Source: Amycolatopsis deserti (GTDB taxonomy: Bacteria > Actinomycetota > Actinomycetes > Mycobacteriales > Pseudonocardiaceae). From it: 64,000 nt of DNA. The stretch covers positions 62,001 through 126,000 of the forward strand of contig NZ_BNAU01000007.1 in assembly GCF_014653945.1 (NCBI RefSeq), written 5' to 3'. The position numbers were made by a program, and so were the translations under genes. This document shows positions 18,928 through 28,107 of this stretch, piece by piece. The notes under the pieces were generated by a model. The model saw only the letters and a list, made by a program, of their open reading frames with translations, did no database searches and was not told the origin of the DNA. Numbering within the stretch: position 1 is the stretch's first letter; each line of letters opens with the position of its first letter.

Positions 18928-19110
18928 TCAGGCGGGCTCGACGACCTGACGACCGTCGTACTGGCCGCAGGTCGGGCAGGCCACGTGCTGCGGCTTCGGC
19001 TGCCGGCAGGCCCGGTTCTGGCAGGGCACCAGCTGCACGGGCGTCGCCTTCCACTGCGCACGACGGTGGCGCGTGTTGGAGCGCGACATCTTCCGCTTCG
19101 GGACGGCCAC
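18928..19110 (-). CDS. rpmF: 50S ribosomal protein L32
   Basis: Ribosomal protein of the large subunit (60 residues) starting [17 protein letters not shown]. It keeps a zinc-ribbon cysteine set (CQNRAC and CPTCG), so it is the zinc-binding (C+) form. It lies between the DUF177 gene and rnc, a widely conserved bacterial arrangement linked to ribosome synthesis. Confidence 0.97.
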   Translation of the reverse strand: MAVPKRKMSRSNTRHRRAQWKATPVQLVPCQNRACRQPKPQHVACPTCGQYDGRQVVEPA

Positions 19111-19185
19111 GACTGAATCTCCTCATCCACGGTTCGCTCACGCGGGCGCGAGCGTGCTTACTCAATGCTTACGAGCTGATGCCCG

Positions 19186-19773
19186 TCAGGCTTGCCGGCC
19201 GGGCCCGCCCGAGGACGAGTCGTCGAAACGCTCGACCAGCGCGGCCCACCGAGGGTCTATCGTCTCATGCCCGTGTCCGGGCTCGAGATCGGCCCACTTC
19301 CCGCCGCATTCGGGGCACAGCCCGGGGCAGTCCTCGCGGCACAGCGGGACCTGCGGCAGGGCCAGTACGACGGCGTCGCGGACCAGCGGTTCGAGGTCGA
19401 TCCGGTCGTCGACCAGGCGCATGACCTCGTCTTCGTCGGTCGTCTCGTCCGTGGTCGAGTCCGGGTAGGCGAACAGCTCGGTCAGGTCGACCTCGACCTC
19501 GTCGGAGATCGGGTCGAGGCAGCGCGAGCAGGCGCCGGTCGTCGGCGCGACCGCGGAACCGCTGACCAGCACGCCCTCGACCACCGACTCGAGCAGCAGG
19601 TCCAGCTCGACCTCGGCGCCCTTGGGCACCACGATCACGTCGGGCACGCCCCACTCGACGCCGGTGGGCGCCGTGCGCTGGACGGTGCGGCTCAGGCCGG
19701 CGCGGCGGCCCAGCTCGCGCGTGTCGACGACCCACGGGTTGCGGGCGTCGGAAGAGTCATTGTGCTGAGACAT
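19186..19773 (-). CDS. DUF177 (YceD-type) 23S rRNA accumulation protein
   Basis: A 195-residue protein of the DUF177/YceD family, whose members are needed for normal 23S rRNA levels and almost always precede rpmF. Cysteine pairs at C82/C85 (CSRC), C145/C149 and C153/C156 (CPEC) suggest metal binding. The middle carries an acidic linker (TTDETTDEDE). It is followed by rpmF after 75 bp on the same strand. The exact biochemical role is unknown. Confidence 0.85.
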   Translation of the reverse strand: MSQHNDSSDARNPWVVDTRELGRRAGLSRTVQRTAPTGVEWGVPDVIVVPKGAEVELDLLLESVVEGVLVSGSAVAPTTGACSRCLDPISDEVEVDLTELFAYPDSTTDETTDEDEVMRLVDDRIDLEPLVRDAVVLALPQVPLCREDCPGLCPECGGKWADLEPGHGHETIDPRWAALVERFDDSSSGGPGRQA

Positions 19774-19823
19774 GGGTCCGTTGAGTAGAGGGCGGAAGGC
19801 AACCCCACCACTCTACGCCGCGA

Positions 19824-20546
19824 TCAGGGCTGGAAGTCGTACAGGGGCGTGGGGCGCTGGCCGAGGCTCGCCGGGGCTCGCAGGTGGTTGCGGCCGGAGT
19901 CGACCGTGCGCAGCGTGGTGGACAGCAGCTCGGAGAACTCGGCGAGCTTGCCGTCGACGTAGGCGTCGCAGTCGGCGCGCTGGCGGTCGGCCTCGGCGTG
20001 GGCCTCGTCCACGATCCGGGCGGACTCGGCGTGCGCGGCCTGCACGACCTCGGTCTGGGACACCAGCCGGGACTGCTCGTGGCGGCCGTCCTCGACGGCG
20101 CGCTCGTAGGCGTCGCGGCCGGCCTGCATCATGCGCTCGGCCTCGGCGCGGGCCCGCTCGGTCAGGTTGTGGTACTCGGCCTGGCCCGCGGCGATCATGC
20201 GCTCCGCCTCGGCGCGGGCGTCGGCCATGACCTGCTCGGCGCGCGCCTGCGCGTCGGCGATCATGCGCTCGGCCTCCGCGGCGGCCTCGGAGGTGACCCG
20301 CTCGGCCTCGGCGTTGGCGTCGTTGACCGTGGTCTCGGCCTGGTTGCGGGCCTTGTTGATCAGCTCGTCGCGCTGGTCGAGCACGTCCTGCGCGTCGTCG
20401 ACCTCGCGGGGCAGCGCGTCACGCACGTCGTCGAGCAGTTCGAGGACGTCCCCGCGGGGGACCACGCAGCTGGATGTCATCGGCACCCCGCGTGCCTCTT
20501 CCACGATCGTGACGAGTTCGTCCAGCGCCTCGAACACCCGGTACAC
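19824..20546 (-). CDS. sepIVA: DivIVA-like septation protein, SepIVA homologue
   Basis: A 240-residue, mostly coiled-coil cytoplasmic protein. The N-terminus (MYRVFEALDELVTIVEEARG) is a DivIVA-like membrane-associated segment. Residues about 60-200 are a long Ala/Glu/Arg coiled coil with repeats such as AEAERMIADAQARAEQ. The neighbouring DUF177-rpmF-rnc genes match the location of M. tuberculosis Rv2927c (SepIVA), a mycobacterial division protein involved in polar and septal wall synthesis. The start GTG/ATG context is normal. Function is by homology and synteny. Confidence 0.8.
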   Translation of the reverse strand: MYRVFEALDELVTIVEEARGVPMTSSCVVPRGDVLELLDDVRDALPREVDDAQDVLDQRDELINKARNQAETTVNDANAEAERVTSEAAAEAERMIADAQARAEQVMADARAEAERMIAAGQAEYHNLTERARAEAERMMQAGRDAYERAVEDGRHEQSRLVSQTEVVQAAHAESARIVDEAHAEADRQRADCDAYVDGKLAEFSELLSTTLRTVDSGRNHLRAPASLGQRPTPLYDFQP

Positions 20547-20661
20547 AGCGACTCCCTAGGTGGCCTTTCCCCATCCGGCTTGACCACCAGTCTGCCCGGT
20601 TCGCGGCGCAAAGGGCGGGAGGCGGGACACCGGGCGTGTCCGCCCGGTGCCGCTGCGCTCG

Positions 20662-21075
20662 TCAGGAATTCACATCGACCAGGTCGAAGCTCGCGTAGTG
20701 GTCGGCGGTGTAGAAGTACTCCCCCGCGGAGCCGGTGACGATCCGCCGCGCGCCGCGGTCGTCGCTGCCCGGCGTTTCCACCGTGTACTCGTGGTAGTAG
20801 CCGCTCGCGCAGGCCGGCAGCAGCCCCTCGCGGTTGCCGAACACCGTGCCGTCCTGCTCGTACGGGTACGGGCCGCCCTGCTGGATCAGCTCATAGGTGT
20901 CGGTGGCCTCGGCGGGCAGCGAGGACAACGCGACCACGGTGAAGCCGGAGGTGTCGCCGCACTCCGCGGCGAGCGTGGTGGCCTGGGCGGGCGCGACCAG
21001 GCCCAGACCCGTGAACAACGTGAGGACGAACGCGAGCAGCACGCCGGCCACCCGGGACTTCGCGATGTTGGTCAT
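20662..21075 (-). CDS. Secreted guanyl-specific ribonuclease (RNase Sa/barnase family)
   Basis: A 137-residue precursor with a signal peptide ending at APAQA (about residue 32). The mature part matches Streptomyces RNase Sa closely: LPAEATDTYELI, PYEQDGTVFGNRE, YYHEYTVETPG. The catalytic residues map to E96 (RNase Sa E54), R107 and R111 (R65, R69) and H126 (H85, in DHYASF), so all are present. The enzyme would cut RNA 3' of guanosine outside the cell. The canonical disulfide positions are not Cys here; instead C39 and C89 could pair. No barstar-type inhibitor gene is adjacent. ATG at 21075. Confidence 0.92.
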   Translation of the reverse strand: MTNIAKSRVAGVLLAFVLTLFTGLGLVAPAQATTLAAECGDTSGFTVVALSSLPAEATDTYELIQQGGPYPYEQDGTVFGNREGLLPACASGYYHEYTVETPGSDDRGARRIVTGSAGEYFYTADHYASFDLVDVNS

Positions 21076-21158
21076 TTTCGGACCGTAACTCGATCGCGTT
21101 ACCCGCGGGAGGCCCACAGGTGAACGCGCCCGAAGTCCCGACGAAAGTCGTCGCCCGA

Positions 21159-21641
21159 TCAGGCGCGTTCGGCGAGCTTCGCGGTCAGCCGTTCGAACAC
21201 CACGCCCGGCACCAGGTTCTTCACGTCGCCGCCGTAGGTGGCGACCTCCTTGACCAGCGAGCTGGACACGAAGCCGTAGGCCGGGTTGTTGGACATCAGC
21301 AGCGTCTCCACGCCGGAGAGTTCGCGGTTCATCTGCGCCATCTGCAGCTCGTAGTCGAAGTCGCTGACCGAGCGCAGGCCCTTGGCGATCGCCGCGATGC
21401 CGTTCTGCTTGCAGTACTCCACGAGCAGCCCGTGCCAGGAGTCCACCCGCACGTTCGGCAGGTGCGCGGTGATCTCCCGCAGCATCTCCAGCCGCTCCTC
21501 GATGGAGAACATGCCCTTCTTGGACTTGTTGATCATGACCGCGACCACGACCTCGTCGAACAGCTTCGCCGCCCGTTCGATGATGTCGAGGTGGCCGTTG
21601 GTCACCGGGTCGTAGGAGCCTGGACACACCGCACGCCGCAT
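21159..21641 (-). CDS. coaD: Phosphopantetheine adenylyltransferase
   Basis: Penultimate enzyme of coenzyme A synthesis (160 residues, the standard size), adenylating 4'-phosphopantetheine. It has the nucleotidyltransferase motif GSYDPVTNGH at residues 8-17 and the C-terminal SSSLVKE (ISSS-type) motif. ATG at 21641 starts MRRAVCPGSYDP; longer in-frame extension upstream is rejected because it overlaps rsmD. It lies 20 bases after the rsmD stop, the conserved rsmD-coaD pair. Confidence 0.97.
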   Translation of the reverse strand: MRRAVCPGSYDPVTNGHLDIIERAAKLFDEVVVAVMINKSKKGMFSIEERLEMLREITAHLPNVRVDSWHGLLVEYCKQNGIAAIAKGLRSVSDFDYELQMAQMNRELSGVETLLMSNNPAYGFVSSSLVKEVATYGGDVKNLVPGVVFERLTAKLAERA

Positions 21642-21661
21642 GTCGCGGACGCTATCAAGCT

Positions 21662-22234
21662 CTACCCGTCGTGGCGCGGTGAAGTGACGTACTCCGCCCA
21701 GTACAACGCCGTGTCGCCGTAGCGCGAGGTGCGCACCGGTTCGAACCCGGCCGGCCACGCCGGTTCGCCGTCCCGCAGCGCGCGTTCGACGATCACCAGC
21801 CCGTTCCCGGCGATCCAGCCCCCGGCGGCCAGCGCGGACAGCACCGCGCCGATCTTGTCCGCGGTCACCGAGTACGGCGGATCGGCCAGGACGAGGTGGA
21901 ACGGCTCGTCGGCGGGCTGCGCCAGCACCGTCTCCACCGGACCGGAGCGCACCGAACCGCCCAGGCCGAGCGCGCTGACGTTGGCCTTGAGCACCTGCAC
22001 GGCCCGCCGGTCGGACTCGACGAACACCGCCTCCGCCGCGCCGCGGGAGAGCGCCTCCAGGCCGAGCGCGCCGGACCCGGCGTAGAGGTCCAGGACCCGC
22101 GCGTCGGTCAGCTCGCCCGCCGCCTCCAGCGCGTTGAACAACGCCTCCCGCACGCGCTCGGAGGTCGGCCGCGTGCCCTGCGCGGGCACCTTGAGCCGCC
22201 GCCCGCTCGCCGCCCCGGCCACGATCCTCGTCAC
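21662..22234 (-). CDS. rsmD: 16S rRNA (guanine966-N2)-methyltransferase
   Basis: SAM-dependent methyltransferase (190 residues) modifying G966 of 16S rRNA. Motif I is VLDLYAGSGALGLEAL (about 47-62), the catalytic motif is ADPPY (about 118-122), and the conserved N-terminal RIVAG and RPTSERVREALFN segments are present. The GTG at 22234 gives the canonical MTRIVAG start, with GGGGG upstream. It is in an operon with coaD. The HelD-like gene is divergent. Confidence 0.95.
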   Translation of the reverse strand: MTRIVAGAASGRRLKVPAQGTRPTSERVREALFNALEAAGELTDARVLDLYAGSGALGLEALSRGAAEAVFVESDRRAVQVLKANVSALGLGGSVRSGPVETVLAQPADEPFHLVLADPPYSVTADKIGAVLSALAAGGWIAGNGLVIVERALRDGEPAWPAGFEPVRTSRYGDTALYWAEYVTSPRHDG

Positions 22235-22352
22235 ACCCCCATCATCGCGCTGTGTTCTGCGCGGTGTTTTGCCCAGGACCCGGTGAACAGCGCGCGGGGC
22301 ACGCGTAGAGTCAATCTTCCTGTTGCCGGCGAGTGAGCTGTAGGAGCGCTGC

Positions 22353-24476
22353 GTGTCGGAACCTCGGGTCAGACGGGCCGAGATCGCCATCGAACAACAC
22401 CACGTGGACCGCGTCTACACCCGGCTCGCCGAACTCCGGGCGCAGGCGGAGGCGATGCGTGCCAAGGGCTACGAGATCGGCCACGGCGCCCAGCGCGAAG
22501 CCGTTTTCGAGCAGGCCTCGATGCTGTTCGAGCGCGACATGATGGTCCACCACGCGACCCAGACGCTGCAGACCCTGGACGCCGAGTACGAGGGCCTGGT
22601 CTTCGGCCGCCTCGACCACACCAGCGGGGAGAAGATCTACGTCGGACGGCTGGGCATCCGCGACGCCGAGTTCGACAACCTGGTCACCGACTGGCGCGCC
22701 CCCGCGGCCGCCGCGTTCTACCAGGCCACCGCCGAGGAACCGATGGACGTGGTGCGCCGCCGCGTCATCCGCTGCTCCGGCCAGACCGTGCTCGACGTGG
22801 ACGACGACGTGCTGATCCCGGACGCGGTCGGCGACGACATGCAGGTGGTCGGCGAAGGCGCGCTGATGGCCGCGCTGGGCCGGTCGCGCGGCGACAAGAT
22901 GCGCGACATCGTCGCCACCATCCAGAAGGAACAGGACGAGGTCATCCGCGCTCCGTGGCGCGGTGTCACGGAAATCACCGGCGGCCCGGGCACCGGCAAG
23001 ACCGCAGTCGCGCTGCACCGCGCGGCCTATCTGCTCTACCGCTACCGCCGCCAGCTCGGCGGGGCCGGCGTGCTGGTGGTCGGCCCGTCCGGGGTGTTCA
23101 CCAACTACATCTCGCGCGTGCTGCCGTCGATGGGCGAGACGAACGTCGAGCTGCGCGCGCTGGGCGCGGTGCTCGACGGCATCGAGACCGACCGGCAGGA
23201 CCCGGCGCCGCTGGCCGCGATCAAGGGGTCGCTGCGGATGCGCAAGGTGCTGCTCAAGGCGCTGCGCGACACCCCGCCGGACGTGCCCGACGAGATGCGG
23301 ATCGTCTACAAGGGCGAGGTCCTCAAGCTCACCCGCAAGGAGCTGGAGAAGGTCCGCCGCAAGGTGCACGGCCACGGCGGCCCGCCGAACCGCTCACGGG
23401 TGCGCGCGGCCGAGGCGCTGCTGGAGGCGCTGGCCGACCGCGCCGAGGAGAACGCCCGGGCCGACGGCCGGACCATCGAGCGCGCCGAGCTGATCCACGA
23501 CCTGGGCGAGCGGATCGACTTCCACCGCTTCCTGGTGGTGTGGTGGCCGGTGCTGTACCCGGGCGAGATCCTGCGCTGGCTGGGCGATCCCAAGCGCCTG
23601 ACCAAGGCCGCGCGGGGCGTGCTGACCCCGGACGAGGTCGACCTGCTGGCGGCGTCGTTCGCCGACCGCGAGCGCGAGTGGACGGTCGCCGACGTGGCGC
23701 TGCTGGACGAGCTGCGCGTGCTGGTCGGGCCGCCGCCCAAGCGCCGCCGCCGGGTGCAGCAGCTCGAGCTGGACGCGGCGCCGCCGGAGCGCGGGTCGGT
23801 GGGCAAGCCGCACCGGCCGGAGCACTACGACGAGTACTCGCACATCGTGGTCGACGAGTCGCAGGACCTCTCGCCGATGCAGTGGCGGATGGTCGGGCGG
23901 CGGGGCAAGTACGCCAGCTGGACGGTGGTCGGCGACCCGGTGCAGAGCTCGTGGCCGGACCCGGACGAGGCGGCGCAGGCCCGGACGCAGGTGTTCGGCG
24001 CGCGCACCCCGATCCGCCGGTACACGCTGCGCACCAACTACCGGAACTCGGCGGAGATCTTCGACCTGGCCGCGCGGGTGGTCGCCGGGCACGCGGCCGA
24101 GGGTGAGCTGCCGCGCGCGGTGCGCACCACCGGGATCGAGCCGGACGTGCGGCTGGTCGAGCCCGCCAGCGTGGAGGGCGCGGTGCAGTCGGCGGCGAAG
24201 GAGCTGCTGGACGCGGTCGAGGGCACGGTCGGCGTGGTGTGCGCCATGGACCGGGTCGCCGAGGTCGGCACGTGGGTGCAGGCGGACGAGCGGCTCAAGG
24301 TCGTCGGCAGCCTGGACGCCAAGGGCCTGGAGTACGACGCCGTCGTGCTGGTCGAGCCGACCGAGCTGATCACCGAGTCGCTCACCGGCCGCCGCGTGCT
24401 CTACGTCGCGCTGACCCGCGCGACGCAGCAACTGACCGTGGTGGCCTCCGACGACGACTGGCTGCCTGCGGAATAA
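22353..24476 (+). CDS. HelD/HelR-like RNA polymerase-associated UvrD-family ATPase
   Basis: A 707-residue SF1 helicase-like protein. The N-terminal coiled coil (about 1-70, RRAEIAIEQHHVDRVYTRLA) precedes the ATPase. Walker A is GGPGTGKT at 210-217, Walker B is VVDESQDLSP at about 505, motif VI is VALTRATQQL near the end, and a GDPVQSSWPD motif is present. The length, N-terminal coil and RFxD-like start fit class II HelD of actinobacteria, which releases stalled RNA polymerase from DNA. The HelR subgroup also displaces rifamycins. GTG at 22353 with AGGAG six bases upstream. No rifamycin-associated element is visible upstream, so resistance is only a possibility. Confidence 0.82.
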   Translation: MSEPRVRRAEIAIEQHHVDRVYTRLAELRAQAEAMRAKGYEIGHGAQREAVFEQASMLFERDMMVHHATQTLQTLDAEYEGLVFGRLDHTSGEKIYVGRLGIRDAEFDNLVTDWRAPAAAAFYQATAEEPMDVVRRRVIRCSGQTVLDVDDDVLIPDAVGDDMQVVGEGALMAALGRSRGDKMRDIVATIQKEQDEVIRAPWRGVTEITGGPGTGKTAVALHRAAYLLYRYRRQLGGAGVLVVGPSGVFTNYISRVLPSMGETNVELRALGAVLDGIETDRQDPAPLAAIKGSLRMRKVLLKALRDTPPDVPDEMRIVYKGEVLKLTRKELEKVRRKVHGHGGPPNRSRVRAAEALLEALADRAEENARADGRTIERAELIHDLGERIDFHRFLVVWWPVLYPGEILRWLGDPKRLTKAARGVLTPDEVDLLAASFADREREWTVADVALLDELRVLVGPPPKRRRRVQQLELDAAPPERGSVGKPHRPEHYDEYSHIVVDESQDLSPMQWRMVGRRGKYASWTVVGDPVQSSWPDPDEAAQARTQVFGARTPIRRYTLRTNYRNSAEIFDLAARVVAGHAAEGELPRAVRTTGIEPDVRLVEPASVEGAVQSAAKELLDAVEGTVGVVCAMDRVAEVGTWVQADERLKVVGSLDAKGLEYDAVVLVEPTELITESLTGRRVLYVALTRATQQLTVVASDDDWLPAE

Positions 24477-24588
24477 ATCACGAAAAGAGCGACGCCCGAG
24501 TCAGCCTCCGTCAATTCCCGGGCAATTACCATGCACGGCGGGACCGATCGTCTCTTCGTGGTGTCACGGGACTTGGATGGAGCACCTC

Positions 24589-25524
24589 ATGGCAGGTTGG
24601 GTGCGTGCTGCGCGCCGTACGGCGGCCTCGATCGGCCTCGCCGTGGCGCTGCTCACGACGGGCGTCGCCTGCACCGGCGACGACAACGCGAGCACCGGTG
24701 GTGATGTTTCGGCTGGTCACGGTGTGATCGCTGAGGCGCCGGTGGCCGGTGAGGCGGACCTGGCGGCCAGCCCGACCGCCCAGGCGATCCGGGCCCGCGG
24801 CACGCTGATCGTCGGCGGCGACGAGAACCTGCCCCTGCTGTCGCAGCGGAATCCGATCACCGGGAGCACCGACGGATTCGACGCGACACTCGGAAAAATG
24901 CTCGCGAAATACATCATCGGTCAGCCGAACGTCAACATCGTGACGACCACACCGGAAACGCGCGAAGCGATGTTGAAAACGGGCACCGTGGACGCGGTGA
25001 TCCGGATCTACACGATCACGGCGGACCGGGCGCAGCGGGTCGCGTTCGCCGGGCCGTACCTGCTGTCCGGGCAGGCGATCGCGACCCTCAAGGGCACCAC
25101 GGGCATCGACGACCCCGGTGACCTCAACGGCAAGAACGTCCTCGCGGTGGCGGGGACGACCAGCGTGGCGGCGATCCAGCAGCGCGCTCCCGGCGCGCGG
25201 ATCACCACGTTCGGCACGGCGGAGGAGTGCGTGCAGGCGCTGGAGCAGGGCAAGGGCGACGCGTACGTGCACGACCTGACCGTGCTGGCGGGCGAGGCTC
25301 AGCTGGACTCGAAGCTGCAGATCAGCGGGCAGCCGTTCACCAGCGAGCCGTACGGCATCGGCCTCAAGCTCGACGACGACACGTTCAAGCGGTTCGTCAA
25401 CGACTGGCTGCGCAAGATCGAGGCGGCGGGGCTGTGGCAGCGCGCCTGGCAGGAGACGCTGGGCACGGTGGTGACCGGCGGGGCACCGACCCCACCGGCG
25501 ATCGGCTCGGTCCCGGGTTCGTAA
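24589..25524 (+). CDS. Solute-binding lipoprotein (glutamate/polar amino acid type)
   Basis: Extracytoplasmic substrate-binding protein of the bacterial family 3 type (311 residues). The N-terminal signal ends in a lipobox-like TGVAC with the lipidated C28. The mature region has RARGTLIVGGDENLPLLS, GFDATLGKMLAKYI, and DAVIRIYTITADRAQRVAFAGPYLLSGQAI, the ligand-cradle signature of glutamate/glutamine binders. The ATG at 24589 is preferred over one 12 bases upstream because GGAG lies 6 bases before it. No permease or ATPase gene is adjacent, so it may act with a distant transporter or as a sensor such as GlnH of the GarA/PknG pathway (inference). Confidence 0.82.
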   Translation: MAGWVRAARRTAASIGLAVALLTTGVACTGDDNASTGGDVSAGHGVIAEAPVAGEADLAASPTAQAIRARGTLIVGGDENLPLLSQRNPITGSTDGFDATLGKMLAKYIIGQPNVNIVTTTPETREAMLKTGTVDAVIRIYTITADRAQRVAFAGPYLLSGQAIATLKGTTGIDDPGDLNGKNVLAVAGTTSVAAIQQRAPGARITTFGTAEECVQALEQGKGDAYVHDLTVLAGEAQLDSKLQISGQPFTSEPYGIGLKLDDDTFKRFVNDWLRKIEAAGLWQRAWQETLGTVVTGGAPTPPAIGSVPGS

Positions 25525-25798
25525 TAGTCGGCCACCGTCACGGCGTTGGGGACGCGCGCGGTCCTGCTCGTGAGGCGGAGCAGAGCGCGCCCGGACAGGG
25601 CGGGGACCTGGCGAGCGCCCTCGGCCAGCCCTCGCCGGCCGAGGCGCGATCTGGGGACCAGGGTCCGCGCGGCGCTCAACGCGGACGCACGGCTGCCGCG
25701 CACGTGCTCCGCCCTCGCGCGCTCATACGCGGGGAAAGCGCGCACGTGATCCCAGGCCCGCGGGAAGACCCGTGGCCGGGCGCGCGTTGGACGTTGCC

Positions 25799-26788
25799 GT
25801 GAAGCCGCTATCCGACGTCGCGCTGTCTGTGCTGGATCTGTCCCCCATCCCGAGCGGCGCGGACGCGCGCACCGCGCTCCGCAACACCGTCGAGCTGGCC
25901 CGGGGGACCGAGCGGCTCGGCTACCGGCGGTTCTGGGTCGCCGAGCACCACAACATGCCGGGCATCGCGAGTTCGGCCACGACGGTCCTGATGAGCCACG
26001 TCGCGGCGGCGACCGAGACCATCCGGGTCGGGTCCGGCGGCATCATGCTGCCCAACCACGCGCCGCTCGTGGTGGCCGAGCAGTTCGGGATGCTGGAGGC
26101 CTTCCACCCCGGCCGCATCGACCTCGGCATCGGCCGGGCTCCGGGCACCGACCAGCGCACGGCGATCGCGTTGCGCGGCTCGGCGCAGGCGCTCGGCGCG
26201 GACGACTTCCCACAGCAGCTGTCCGAGCTGATGGCCTACTTCGACGGCGAAGGCGCGGTGCGCGCGGTGCCCAGGTACAAGCCGCCGGTGTGGCTGCTCG
26301 GGTCGAGCGGGTTCAGCGCGCGCCTGGCCGGGTCACTCGGGCTGCCGTTCGCGTTCGCCCACCACTTCAGCGCCCGCAACACGATCCCGGCGGTGGAGCT
26401 GTACCGCGAGTCGTTCCGGCCGTCGGAGGCGCTGTCCGAGCCGTACGTGATGCTCGGCGCGGCGGTGATCTGCGCGGAGACCGACGAGCGGGCGCGGTGG
26501 CTGGCCGGCCCGAGCGGCCTGCAGTTCCTCCAGTTGCGGCGCGGCAACCCGATCCCGCTGCCGACGCCCGAGGAAGCCGCCGGGTACCCGTACTCGGAGA
26601 TCGACTGGCACTTCGTGGACGAACGCCTGGGCACGACGATCCACGGCTCACCCTCGACGGTCCGCAAGGGCCTGGAGACGCTGGTCGGCGACACCGGCGC
26701 CGACGAGATCATGATCACCACGATGGTGCACGGCGAGGCCGACCGCCTGCGCTCCTACGAGCTGGTGGCCGGCCTCGTCCGCGACTAG
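25799..26788 (+). CDS. LLM-class flavin-dependent oxidoreductase
   Basis: Luciferase-like monooxygenase family protein (329 residues) using FMN or F420. Characteristic segments are [12 protein letters not shown] at the N-terminus, [53 protein letters not shown] and [10 protein letters not shown]. This is the MsnO8/YhbW-like subgroup of unknown substrate. A GTG at 25772 would add nine residues with a GGGAAG upstream, so the start is uncertain. The stop shares a CTAG with the convergent cyclopropane synthase gene. Confidence 0.85.
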   Translation: MKPLSDVALSVLDLSPIPSGADARTALRNTVELARGTERLGYRRFWVAEHHNMPGIASSATTVLMSHVAAATETIRVGSGGIMLPNHAPLVVAEQFGMLEAFHPGRIDLGIGRAPGTDQRTAIALRGSAQALGADDFPQQLSELMAYFDGEGAVRAVPRYKPPVWLLGSSGFSARLAGSLGLPFAFAHHFSARNTIPAVELYRESFRPSEALSEPYVMLGAAVICAETDERARWLAGPSGLQFLQLRRGNPIPLPTPEEAAGYPYSEIDWHFVDERLGTTIHGSPSTVRKGLETLVGDTGADEIMITTMVHGEADRLRSYELVAGLVRD

Positions 26789-28077
26789 GACAGCCAGGCG
26801 CTGCGCACCGGCGGCATCCCGCTGCCGCCGCGGGAGGTCGGCTTGACCGCGAGGATCTGGTTCACCCCGATGGCCCCGCTTTCGAAGCTCAGCGCCGACG
26901 CGGCCATGTACAGCCGCCACACCCGCGCCCGTCCGGCGCCGCTCAGGCGGACCGCTTCGGCCCAGTTCGCCTCCAGGTTCGCCACCCACGCGCGCAGCGT
27001 GCGCCCGTAGTGCTCGCGCAGCGCCTCCACGTCACGCACCTCGAAGCCGGCCTCCTCGATCGCCGCGGCCATCACGCTCACCGGCTCCAGCTCGCCGTCC
27101 GGGAAGACGTACCGGTCGATGAACGACGTCTTCTGGTTGCGCGGCGGCACCGACGGGTGCCGCGAGATGGCGTGGTTGAGCAGCCGGCCCTCCGGCCGCA
27201 GCAGCTCGAACAGCGAATTCGCGTACACGGGCAGCATCGACGCGCCCACGTGCTCGGCCATCCCGATGCTGGAGATCGCGTCGAACGGCCCGTCGGACAC
27301 CTCGCGGTAGTCCTGCACCCGGATCTCCACCAGGTCCGACAGCCCCTCCTCGGCGACCCGCTTGCGCGCGAAGTCCGCCTGCGCCTGCGACAGCGTGACG
27401 CCGACCGCGTGCGCGCCGTACTCCTTGGCAGCGTGGATGACGAACGTGCCCCAACCGCAGCCGACGTCGAGCACCCGCATCCCCTGGCGCAGCCCGAGCT
27501 TGCGCGCCACCAGGTCGACCTTCGCGGTCTGCGCCTCCTCGAGCGTGGTCTCCGGCTTGGGCCACACCGCGCACGAGTACGTCATCGACGGCCCGAGGAC
27601 CAGCGCGTAGAAGTCGTTGCCCACGTCGTAGTGGTGCGAGATCGCGGCCGCGTCGCGGCGCCGGGAGTGCCTGCGGCCGGCGAGCTTGATCTCCTCCGGC
27701 GGCGGCTTCGGCGGGAAGCCCACGGCACCCAGCTTCAGCGCCGCCTTGGCGAGATCGCGCCGCACCGCCCAGGTGAGGTCCACGTCGAAGTCGACGTCGT
27801 AGACCAGATCGTGCAGCCTCTCCAGGGCTTCCACGAACGGCCCTTCGACGTCGAGTTCGCCCGCGACGTGCGCCCGCGCCACGCCCAGCTCGTTCGGCGC
27901 CCACAGCAGGCGCCGCAGCGCGCGGCGGTGTTTGAGGTGCAGCACCGGCGCGTCCGGCGGCCCGGTTTCACTGCCGTCCCAGCAACGAATCCGGATCGGG
28001 ACGTTCTGGCCGAGCGCCGTGTGCAGGAGTTCCCCTACGGCGCCGGCGACTCCACCTGCGCTACCCACGAACTTCAT
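26785..28077 (-). CDS. Cyclopropane-fatty-acyl-phospholipid synthase family methyltransferase
   Basis: SAM-dependent enzyme (430 residues) adding a methylene or methyl group to unsaturated acyl chains of membrane phospholipids. The N-terminal lipid-binding region (about 1-135) precedes the methyltransferase core. The core has [19 protein letters not shown], the SAM site [11 protein letters not shown] (about 205), SIGMAEHVG with the active-site Glu, and [13 protein letters not shown]. It resembles CfaS/UfaA1 rather than short CmaA enzymes by length. Start ATG at 28077. Product chemistry (cyclopropane or 10-methyl) cannot be told apart here. It ends on the same CTAG as the convergent LLM gene. 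Confidence 0.9.
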   Translation of the reverse strand: MKFVGSAGGVAGAVGELLHTALGQNVPIRIRCWDGSETGPPDAPVLHLKHRRALRRLLWAPNELGVARAHVAGELDVEGPFVEALERLHDLVYDVDFDVDLTWAVRRDLAKAALKLGAVGFPPKPPPEEIKLAGRRHSRRRDAAAISHHYDVGNDFYALVLGPSMTYSCAVWPKPETTLEEAQTAKVDLVARKLGLRQGMRVLDVGCGWGTFVIHAAKEYGAHAVGVTLSQAQADFARKRVAEEGLSDLVEIRVQDYREVSDGPFDAISSIGMAEHVGASMLPVYANSLFELLRPEGRLLNHAISRHPSVPPRNQKTSFIDRYVFPDGELEPVSVMAAAIEEAGFEVRDVEALREHYGRTLRAWVANLEANWAEAVRLSGAGRARVWRLYMAASALSFESGAIGVNQILAVKPTSRGGSGMPPVRSAWLS

Positions 28078-28107
28078 TCAAGCACGCGGACGGCGAAATC
28101 GCTTGTA

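Noticed and set aside
22235..22352. Rifamycin-associated element upstream of the HelD-like gene
   Set aside because: No GGGGCTTGCGGCAAGCCCC-like palindrome is present in the 118-base upstream region.
25299..25745. Minus-strand ORF covering the gap before the LLM gene
   Set aside because: It overlaps the end of the binding-lipoprotein gene by more than 200 bases and has no recognisable domain or ribosome binding site.
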